Source: CAZONU01 sp965370045
Lineage (GTDB): Bacteria; Planctomycetota; SZUA-567; JAKLDR01
DNA length: 18,974 nucleotides
Direction of reading: 5' to 3'
Assembly (NCBI GenBank): GCA_965370045.1
Contig: CBDUSI010000088.1
Location: 1-18,974, forward strand
Shown: positions 1 to 6,111 of the stretch, one piece after another
Numbering within the stretch: position 1 is the stretch's first letter
How the letters are laid out: each line of letters opens with the position of its first letter
Made by a program: the position numbers and the translations under genes
Notes under the pieces: generated by a model
Databases searched by the model: none
Seen by the model: the letters and a program-made list of their open reading frames with translations, nothing else
What the model was told of the DNA's origin: nothing

Positions 1-331
1 CGCGGGCGGCAAATGGGGCGCGTGGTCGGTGCATAAGTACTTCACGGTGCTGCCGACCGCGCCGACGCTTCTGGCTCCGATCGGGGACGGGACGGATGCG
101 ACGCCCGAATTCAGCTGGACGGCGGTGTCGGGTGCGACGAAGTACGAGGTCTGGATATGGAACACGGCGACGGGTGTGAACCCGGAGGTCAACGACAACA
201 CGCTGACGGGGACGAGCTACACGCCGGGTGCGGGGCTGACGTTGGGTCACAAGTACGGGTGGGTGGTGCGCGCGTACGCGGGCGGCAAATGGGGCGCGTG
301 GTCGGTGCATAAGTACTTCACGGTGCTGCCG
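1..331 (+). repeat. Tandem coding repeat, 276-bp period
   Basis: Bases 1-55 and 277-331 are identical, giving a 276-bp (92-codon) period. Only one full unit plus the tail of the previous one is visible. Identity at synonymous sites over 55 bp points to recent unit duplication or gene conversion within the repeat gene. Confidence 0.85.
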
Positions 332-337
332 GAGTAG
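2..337 (+). CDS. C-terminal part of a protein with tandem fibronectin-III-like repeats (5' truncated)
   Basis: The reading frame is open from the window edge, so the start lies upstream; it ends in TAG. It holds the tail of one repeat (AGGKWGAWSVHKYFTVLP), then one full ~92-residue repeat that starts near APTLLAPIGDG, passes through FSWTAVSGATKYEVWIWN and ends with the same tail. The alternating hydrophobic pattern and the FSW..VSGATKYEVWI signature fit FN3-like beta-sandwich modules of large secreted or surface proteins in PVC bacteria. Such modules usually act as spacers or adhesion and carbohydrate-contact domains; no catalytic domain is visible here. The protein stops one residue after the last repeat, with no sorting signal or membrane anchor. 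The number of upstream repeats and the identity of the N-terminal part cannot be known from this window. Confidence 0.75.
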   Translation, partial: AGGKWGAWSVHKYFTVLPTAPTLLAPIGDGTDATPEFSWTAVSGATKYEVWIWNTATGVNPEVNDNTLTGTSYTPGAGLTLGHKYGWVVRAYAGGKWGAWSVHKYFTVLPE

Positions 338-383
338 CCGGATAGGGCTTGGAGTACGCCGTCCTGTTCCGCTGCTTCATTCG

Positions 384-537
384 TTGACTGTCGCTGGGCC
401 GCTTTCCACAGCGACCCAACTGTCTCGCGTTCACAACAATACAGCCACCCGCAAGCTCCCCATGGATTCATGTCTTGCAGAAACAAGCCATAAGCGCTAC
501 CAATATAGGGACGTGGATGGAAGCCAGCAACAGTTAA
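384..537. repeat. Imperfect inverted repeat in the leader of the first pectate lyase
   Basis: TTGACTGTCGCTGG (384-397) matches the reverse complement of 524-537 (TTAACTGTTGCTGG) at 12 of 14 positions. The right arm lies inside the leader element at 515-552 that is shared with the next gene. The arms are ~126 bp apart. This could be a degenerate mobile-element remnant, paired binding sites, or chance. Confidence 0.3.
390..415 (+). terminator. Hairpin downstream of the FN3-repeat gene
   Basis: GTCGCTG (390-396) and CAGCGAC (409-415) form a perfect 7-bp stem around a 12-nt loop, 53 bp after the stop codon. GG/CC inside the loop could extend it past a bulged A. There is no T-run after it, so it is at best a weak intrinsic terminator. 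Confidence 0.25.
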
Positions 538-552
538 GAGAGGAGGCACTGG
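515..552 (+). promoter_or_regulatory. Shared leader element, copy 1
   Basis: This 38-bp segment begins GGATGG and has the core GCCAGCAACAGT. It matches 3449-3486 at 30 of 38 positions without gaps and in the same orientation. It ends 43 bp before the start codon of the first pectate lyase. A further shared octamer GGATTCAT lies upstream in both leaders (464-471 and 3430-3437). Function is unknown; a regulatory site or a small dispersed repeat are both possible. Confidence 0.45.
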
Positions 553-595
553 CGGGGCTTCCAAGAGGGCGGTCTCGACTATCGCGGAGGTGACC

Positions 596-3409
596 ATGAA
601 GGCCATGACCTGGGGGAAGATCAAGGTGATCGGGGCGGTTCTGGGTGCGGTGGCGGTGATCGGCGGCGGGACTCCGCTGGTCAGCCAGGCGGCTTCCGCC
701 GAGCCGGGCGCGAAGAAAGCCGGCCTCCCGGCCTTCCCGGGCGCCGAGGGCTTCGGGGCGGTTTCGAAGGGCGGACGCGGCGGCAAGGTCATCAAGGTGA
801 CCACCCTGGACCCGTCCGGGCCGGGCTCTCTGCAGTGGGCCTGCAACCAGGACGGCCCGCGGATCATCGTCTTCGACGTCAGCGGGGTAATCAAGCCGCC
901 CAACAGCAGCGGAGAGGGCCGCTGGCTCTCAATCAAGGAGGACCGGGTGACCATCGCCGGGCAGACCGCGCCGGGCGCGGGCATCACCATCGAGGGCATG
1001 CTCTCGGTCTCGCGGACCTGCTCGCGGAAGCTCCGCACCCGCCCGGAGCTCGGCAACCCCAAGAAGAACGTCCACGACGTGGTGCTGCGCTTCCTGCGGC
1101 TCAGGCCCACTTACGGCCACGGCAACCTGCGCACCCTGGAGACCCGCTCGGCGCGGCGGATCATCGTCGACCACGTCTCCGGATCCTGGTCGCGGGACCA
1201 GTGCTTCAACGCCGGCGGTGACGCCGAGGAGATGACCTTCCAGTGGTGCGCCATCGAGGAGACCGACATCGGCCTGGAGGGCGCCCAGCCGCACGCCTTC
1301 GGGTTCTTCGGCAGCTACAACACGGTCGGCAACGTCACCGTGCACCACAGCCTGATGGCCCACCACATGGGGCGTGCGCCGGACTTCGACGAGAACTACC
1401 AGGTCGACTGGCGCAACAACCTGCTCTACAACGTGGGCTTTGACGAGACGGTTTTCAGGTGGATGAATCGCAAGCGGGACAAGAGCCGCAAGCTGGCCAG
1501 CTTCGCCCTGATCGGGAACACCTGGCGCACCGGTCCCGGGGGCATGATGGGCACCCGCGCCTACGGGCCGCCGCTGACCCTCTCGCGGCCGGGCTTCCTG
1601 CCCGATCACAGGACCGGCCGGCACCGCTTTGAGGGCAACCGCTTCGAGTGGGAGGGGCTGGTCGGCCCGGAGAAGTACACCGGCGGAGAGGCCGGTGTGC
1701 TGGCCAAGGCCCCCTTCCCCATGCCGCCGGTCGAGACCCACACTGCCGACGAGGCCTACGACCTGGTGCTGGCCAGCACCGGGTGCCTGCCGCGCGATTC
1801 GGTAAGCGCGCGCACCGTCGCCGAGGTGCGCACGCGCACCGGCAGCTTCGGCCGGCAAGGCCCGGACGCCGGGCTGATGGAGGGGCTGACCGTCGGAAAG
1901 GCCCCCTCCGACGGCGACAAGGACGGCATGCCCGACGAGTGGGAGAAGGCTCATGGCCTCAACCCCGCCGACCCGGCCGACAACAACAAGATCGTTCCCG
2001 CCGGGGCCTCGCCGGGCGATCGGCACAAGGGCTACACATACATAGAGTACTACATCAACGAGTTGGCCGATATCAAGGTGGCCGCGGCTCTGACCAAGGC
2101 GCGGCTTGACCGGAGCCCCCCCCAGCCCTGGGCCAAGCCGGCGACCACGCTTTCCCCCCAGGGCGGTCCCCACAAATCACTGGACGAAATCGTCAAGGCG
2201 GTCAGGGAGCAGAACGCGGAGCGGGAAAAGGATCCCAAGAAGCGGCGGCGCCTCGGCTCGGGCTGGTACGCGGTCCAGCAGCTGGGCCGCATGGGCGCGA
2301 AAGCCGCGCCGGCCGTCCCCGAACTGATCGAGGGTCTGGGCAAGGGCAAGGAGAATCGCCGGGAGGTGAGCTTTTCCGCCTGGGCGCTGGGGGCCATCGG
2401 CCCGCCGGCCAAGGCCGCCGTGCCGGCACTCATCACGGCGCTGAAGAGCGAGCAGAGCACGGAGCAGGGCAAGTATAACTTCCGGCCCTACGGGTTCCTG
2501 GCCTGGGCGCTGGGACGCATCGGCATGACCGAGGCGCAGGCTCGGGAGGCGGCTCCGGTGCTGGGCAAGCTGATGCACGGTGCCGACGGCTGGTCGCGGC
2601 CCAACGCGGCCTGGGCGCTCAGCGGCATGGGCAAGTCCGCCGAGCCGGCCATGAAGGACCTTCTCGGGGGGCTGGGCAATCAGAGGTTCTCCACCACCGG
2701 TTACCTCGCCGCCCGGGCCCTGGCCAACATCGGCGGACCCGCGGTGCCGGGACTGATCAAGGCGCTGGCGGGCGGCGACGACCTGGCCCGCGGCAACGCG
2801 GCCCGGGCGCTGGGCTGGATGAGCCCGGCGGCCAAGGACACCGTCCTCGCGCTCATCCAGCAGCTCAAGAAAGATTCCTCCGGCGCGGTGCGCGGCCGCG
2901 TCGCTCTGGCCCTGGCGAAGATCGCGCCCGAAAGCAACGAGGTCGTCACCGCGTTGGCCGGGGCGCTCGGCGACGGCTTCCTGGACGTGAGGGTCAGCGC
3001 GGCCATGGCCCTCGGCAAGTGCGGCCCGGCGGCGAAGGGCGCGATACCCGCGCTCCAGAAGGCGCTGGCCGATAAGCGCCGGGAGGTCAAGCGCGCCGCG
3101 GCGCTGGCGTTGGGGGGGATAGGCAAGGCGGCCCTCCCCGCGTTGCAGAAGGCGCTCGCCGGGGGCGACCCCTTCGTCCGCAAGTACGCCGCCCGCGCGC
3201 TGGGCGACCTGGGCGCAGTGGCGGTCACCGCCCTGACCAAGGCGCTCGCCGACAAGAACGCTGAGGTTCGCCGCGAAGCAGTCTGGTCGCTGGCGCTGGT
3301 TGGCAAGGCAGCCGGAAGCGCAACCGCCGCGCTGGAAAGCGCTGCGAAGAAGGACTCCGATCACGTCGTCCGCTATGCGGCCGGCGTGGCGCTGAAGAAG
3401 CTGCGGTGA
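596..3409 (+). CDS. Secreted PL1-type pectate lyase fused to a C-terminal HEAT-repeat array (copy 1)
   Basis: The 937-aa product starts at ATG 596, 5 nt after GGAGG (586-590); GTG 590 and ATG 605 are in-frame alternatives with worse spacing. Residues ~1-35 are a Sec signal ending near SQAASA. Residues ~40-430 are a right-handed beta-helix lyase of the PL1 type: FPGAEGFGAVSKGGRGG, GPRIIVFDVSGVI, TIAGQTAPG, DH at 192-193 followed by SWSRDQ, and VDWRNN with R273. The family cleaves polygalacturonate-like polymers by Ca-dependent beta-elimination outside the cytoplasm. A Ca-loop like that of thrombospondin-3/dockerin modules (D439, D441, D443, D447, E448) and a GDRHKGYTYIEYY segment follow. From ~547 to the end there are about nine or ten HEAT (PBS-lyase-type) repeats, an unusual addition to PL1. 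The DQ at 201-202 replaces the DE of copy 2. Substrate is not determined. Confidence 0.88.
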   Translation: MKAMTWGKIKVIGAVLGAVAVIGGGTPLVSQAASAEPGAKKAGLPAFPGAEGFGAVSKGGRGGKVIKVTTLDPSGPGSLQWACNQDGPRIIVFDVSGVIKPPNSSGEGRWLSIKEDRVTIAGQTAPGAGITIEGMLSVSRTCSRKLRTRPELGNPKKNVHDVVLRFLRLRPTYGHGNLRTLETRSARRIIVDHVSGSWSRDQCFNAGGDAEEMTFQWCAIEETDIGLEGAQPHAFGFFGSYNTVGNVTVHHSLMAHHMGRAPDFDENYQVDWRNNLLYNVGFDETVFRWMNRKRDKSRKLASFALIGNTWRTGPGGMMGTRAYGPPLTLSRPGFLPDHRTGRHRFEGNRFEWEGLVGPEKYTGGEAGVLAKAPFPMPPVETHTADEAYDLVLASTGCLPRDSVSARTVAEVRTRTGSFGRQGPDAGLMEGLTVGKAPSDGDKDGMPDEWEKAHGLNPADPADNNKIVPAGASPGDRHKGYTYIEYYINELADIKVAAALTKARLDRSPPQPWAKPATTLSPQGGPHKSLDEIVKAVREQNAEREKDPKKRRRLGSGWYAVQQLGRMGAKAAPAVPELIEGLGKGKENRREVSFSAWALGAIGPPAKAAVPALITALKSEQSTEQGKYNFRPYGFLAWALGRIGMTEAQAREAAPVLGKLMHGADGWSRPNAAWALSGMGKSAEPAMKDLLGGLGNQRFSTTGYLAARALANIGGPAVPGLIKALAGGDDLARGNAARALGWMSPAAKDTVLALIQQLKKDSSGAVRGRVALALAKIAPESNEVVTALAGALGDGFLDVRVSAAMALGKCGPAAKGAIPALQKALADKRREVKRAAALALGGIGKAALPALQKALAGGDPFVRKYAARALGDLGAVAVTALTKALADKNAEVRREAVWSLALVGKAAGSATAALESAAKKDSDHVVRYAAGVALKKLR

Positions 3410-3448
3410 TGACGATGCACAGGGCAGGCGGATTCATCGTGTATGCAT

Positions 3449-3486
3449 GGATGGAGGCCAGCAACAGTCAGTGGGGGAAGCACCGG
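3449..3486 (+). promoter_or_regulatory. Shared leader element, copy 2
   Basis: This is the counterpart of 515-552 (30/38 identical), here 142 bp before the start codon of the transglutaminase-like gene. The core GCCAGCAACAGT is unchanged. Its position is therefore not fixed relative to the start codon, which fits a transcriptional site or a dispersed repeat better than a translation-control element. Confidence 0.45.
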
Positions 3487-3515
3487 ATTATGTCTGAATA
3501 GCAGCAAAAGATGGG

Positions 3516-3531
3516 GGGCGCAATAACGCCC
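3516..3531 (+). terminator. Short hairpin in the leader of the transglutaminase-like gene
   Basis: GGGCG and CGCCC form a 5-bp GC stem with loop CAATAA, about 105 bp after the lyase stop codon. No T-run follows. It could be a weak terminator or leader structure. A TATATA sequence follows at 3541-3546, but no convincing -35 box is seen in front of it. Confidence 0.2.
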
Positions 3532-3610
3532 GGAACGGTGTATATATGTTGGTGAAGCTGGCTCGAGGAAGGAATCGGCCGCGGATAGAATGTCTGCGCA
3601 AAGGGGCTCT

Positions 3611-3618
3611 GGGAGGAG
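3611..3618 (+). promoter_or_regulatory. Ribosome binding site deciding the start at 3629
   Basis: GGGAGGAG lies 10 nt before ATG 3629, which begins a proper signal peptide (MRKTAIATIMGG). An in-frame ATG at 3590 would add 13 charged residues ahead of the signal and has no comparable site, so it was not chosen. Confidence 0.7.
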
Positions 3619-3628
3619 AATTGCATTC

Positions 3629-5866
3629 ATGAGAAAGACGGCTATCGCAACGATCATGGGCGGGGTTCTGCTCGGGGTGCTGGCGTGTCTGGCCGGGCCG
3701 GCGTCGGCCGGAGAGTTCCCGTCGGAGACCAACTACGATACCACTGTTCACCCGGATGAGGCGCTGGTGGACCTGCGCGTGCGCAACAGCCGCTGGCCGG
3801 ACTGCTACAGCCTGGAGACCATCATCCGCGATGTCTTACGCATTGAGGGGGTGGACAAGGAGCCCGACGCCAGCCCCGAGAAGGCCATGGCCCTGTGGAC
3901 CTGGCTGCACATGCTCAAGAGCACCGGCGGCAGCCGCGTCTTCGAGGGCGCCGCCTACGGCCGGCGACGCAAGTTCACCGGCAACAAGAAGACCGACCAG
4001 ATCGAGGTCCGCCGCGGCGACAAGCAGTTGCTGGTCTACGGCGTGCACGAGTGCGGCGGCATGGGCCGCACCATGGCCCACCTGTGGCGCGCCGCCGGCT
4101 TCCTGGGCTACCAGGAGGCCAGCCGCGGACACAGCACCGCGGCGCTTCGCTATCCCGACAAGGACAATATCTGGCGGATGCACTCGTTCAACCCTCAGGG
4201 CCACAGCTACTACTGGAACCCCCGGGACAACCGAGTGGGCACGCGTCGGGTTCCGGTGATGTCCGCTATGGAGTACCGGCGCCTGGTACCGCCCATGACC
4301 CACACGCTGCGCACGGGACTGCGCATCGGCGAGGTGGTGGTCAGGAAGTGGAAGAACGATGGCTACATCCAGAAGACCAAGCTCATGCTCCGCTGGGCCG
4401 GCAAGGTCGGCGACAACAAGCGCCACTTCCGCGCCAACGTAGCCGGCCAGGAGGACCAGACGCTCACCGCCGCCACGGACCCGAAGTCGTTCGCGCCCTC
4501 GCTGTGGAAGGGCTCCGCCAACACGGCCTGCTCGCCTCCCCGGAAGGGCCGGGCCGTCCTTCACCCCAAGGAGGCCGGCAAGCTCAGCAGCTTCATCTAC
4601 CGGCTGACCTCCCCCTACGTGGCAGTCGAGGCCATCGTCGAGGCGGACCTCGTCAAGACGGCCGCCGAGGACGTGTGCCGCCTGTCCTTCTCCACGGACA
4701 TGGGCGAAACCTGGACCGCGTTCTACGAGAAGAAGGACGCGGAGGAGTCCAAGCCCCTCAAGATCGAGCTGGGCCAGAAGCGCTACTGGGACAAGCAGAG
4801 CTCGATCACCTCCTACTACACGTTCCTGGTCAAGGCCGAATTCAAGACCGCCGGCGAGGTCAGCCAGGTGGGCATGAACTCCCTCAAGGTGACCGTGCAC
4901 CGCCAGCTCAACATGCGCTGCCTGCCCAACCTGATGCCCAAGGAGAACGTGGTCAAGATATCCGCCGCTTCGATGAAGCCGGGCCTGGCGCTCAGGTTCA
5001 AGCTGGACTACGAGGTCAACGGCAAGGCCAGGAGCGTTACCCGGACGGTCGCCAAGTTCCCTCACTACTTCAGGGTCGATATCGATGGCCTCCCCAAGGA
5101 CAAGCTCAAGACCGACTACTACCTGGACAAGCTGGGCGGGTCGCGCAACTTCAACCTGCCCGAGCATCCCCTGCGCATGCACGCGATGCGCTTCGAGCTG
5201 GTGCCGCTGGCCTCGGCGAAGCTCGATAAGTCCATGCCCGCGGAGGAGGCCAAGCCCTTCTTCAAGAAAGTCTACCGCTGTCCGCACGTGAGCAACCGGC
5301 GCATGATCAAGAAGGAGAAGATACCGAAGTTCGAGAGCCAGGTGTCTGGCTTCTTCCCGCAGCTCCCCCGGCCGAAGGAGTTCCCCACCAACTCGCCGGA
5401 GTACTACGCCTGGCTGCGCGACCACCTGGGGACCACCGACGCCAAGCTCCCCAAGATGGATGCCGGCGTCACCGACGCGGTCGGCTGGTGCATCAAGAAG
5501 TTCCCCAAGGCGCACAGCCTGCACACCGTGGGCTTCTGCGGCGTCTTCGCCCAGTTCAAGGACAAGCGGGCCATCCCGGTGCTGCTGGCCAAGTGGGAGA
5601 AGGCCCCGCGCTCCGGTCCGGGCGACCGCTACATCCCGGACGCCTTGGTGGCCATCGGCGACCCGTCGGTGGTGCCCGCGCTGATCAGGAAGGTCAAGGG
5701 GCTGCGCATTGACTACCGCGTACACGTCGTGCGCGCCCTGGGCATCTTCGGCGGGGAGGAAGCGGAGAAGACGCTCAAGTTCCTGGCCGAGAAGGACCCC
5801 AACATCTCCGTGCGGGGCCAGGCCAAGCGGATGCTGGAGTTACTGGTCAAGAAGAAGGGTAAGTAG
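3629..5866 (+). CDS. Exported transglutaminase-like protein with C-terminal HEAT repeats
   Basis: The 745-aa product has a Sec signal at residues 1-27 ending near GPASAG. A papain-fold transglutaminase-like core is suggested by HECGGMGRTMAHLWRAAGF (Cys142), then GHSTAALRY (His168) and a MHSFNPQGHSYYW block. The spacing and the pattern Cys, then GH in a strand, then F-D-P-like turn match bacterial transglutaminase-like domains, but the expected Asp is Asn188. Such domains act as peptidases, amidases or cross-linkers on peptide bonds. Residues ~240-600 look beta-rich and are not recognised. Residues ~624-740 carry two to three HEAT repeats (RYIPDALVAIGDPSVVPALIRKV, RVHVVRALGIFGGEEAEKTLKFLA). 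It sits between two other exported proteins on the same strand, with a 219-bp leader of its own. The transglutaminase assignment is motif-based and moderate; function is inferred. Confidence 0.72.
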   Translation: MRKTAIATIMGGVLLGVLACLAGPASAGEFPSETNYDTTVHPDEALVDLRVRNSRWPDCYSLETIIRDVLRIEGVDKEPDASPEKAMALWTWLHMLKSTGGSRVFEGAAYGRRRKFTGNKKTDQIEVRRGDKQLLVYGVHECGGMGRTMAHLWRAAGFLGYQEASRGHSTAALRYPDKDNIWRMHSFNPQGHSYYWNPRDNRVGTRRVPVMSAMEYRRLVPPMTHTLRTGLRIGEVVVRKWKNDGYIQKTKLMLRWAGKVGDNKRHFRANVAGQEDQTLTAATDPKSFAPSLWKGSANTACSPPRKGRAVLHPKEAGKLSSFIYRLTSPYVAVEAIVEADLVKTAAEDVCRLSFSTDMGETWTAFYEKKDAEESKPLKIELGQKRYWDKQSSITSYYTFLVKAEFKTAGEVSQVGMNSLKVTVHRQLNMRCLPNLMPKENVVKISAASMKPGLALRFKLDYEVNGKARSVTRTVAKFPHYFRVDIDGLPKDKLKTDYYLDKLGGSRNFNLPEHPLRMHAMRFELVPLASAKLDKSMPAEEAKPFFKKVYRCPHVSNRRMIKKEKIPKFESQVSGFFPQLPRPKEFPTNSPEYYAWLRDHLGTTDAKLPKMDAGVTDAVGWCIKKFPKAHSLHTVGFCGVFAQFKDKRAIPVLLAKWEKAPRSGPGDRYIPDALVAIGDPSVVPALIRKVKGLRIDYRVHVVRALGIFGGEEAEKTLKFLAEKDPNISVRGQAKRMLELLVKKKGK

Positions 5867-5905
5867 GTGCCGCGCCGGCCAGTCCGGCAGCGTTCAGAAA
5901 CAAGG

Positions 5906-5931
5906 AGCCCCGGGCGCCGCCGCCCGGGGCT
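5906..5931 (+). terminator. Strong GC hairpin, probable terminator of the transglutaminase-like gene
   Basis: AGCCCCGGGCG and CGCCCGGGGCT form a perfect 11-bp stem with a CCGC loop, 40 bp after the stop codon. Only a short TTC follows rather than a true T-run. It supports separate transcription of the genes on either side. Confidence 0.55.
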
Positions 5932-6101
5932 TCGAAATGATCTGTTCCGGCGTGTATCTCTTCCTGGGCATCTCTGACCTCTCCTTCCCCTTGACCCAGG
6001 CCCTGCTATGACTTAAGACCTGGATCAGTTCCAAGGGGGGGGGCACCCCAGGGCTCAGCCACAAGTAGGAACATCCATGCCCACCAGTGCTGACGAACTG
6101 C

Positions 6102-6107
6102 GAGGTG
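6102..6107 (+). promoter_or_regulatory. Ribosome binding site supporting a TTG start at 6112
   Basis: GAGGTG lies 4 nt before TTG 6112 (core GAGG 6 nt away). An in-frame TGA at 6106-6108 rules out any earlier start, and the signal peptide begins right at the TTG. Confidence 0.65.
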
Positions 6108-6111
6108 AATC

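Noticed and set aside
384..593. 69-codon + strand frame in the leader of the first lyase
   Set aside because: Starts with TTG, no RBS, random-looking product; the region is better read as a leader with an inverted repeat.
929..2173. 414-codon open frame on the - strand
   Set aside because: Antisense to the lyase domain of copy 1; composition typical of a GC shadow.
3373..3751. - strand frames over the leader of the transglutaminase-like gene
   Set aside because: The peptide TVAG-x-HP seen here and at 515-552 only reflects the shared DNA element; neither frame has an RBS or extended similarity.
3836..5725. 629-codon open frame on the - strand
   Set aside because: Antisense shadow of the transglutaminase-like gene; low-complexity Leu/Val/Gly/His composition and no signal peptide, RBS or domain.
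5997..6060. Run of G followed by CACCCC (around 6034-6054) as a terminator or structured RNA
   Set aside because: Only a short GGGG/CCCC pairing is possible, with no T-run; no support beyond base composition.
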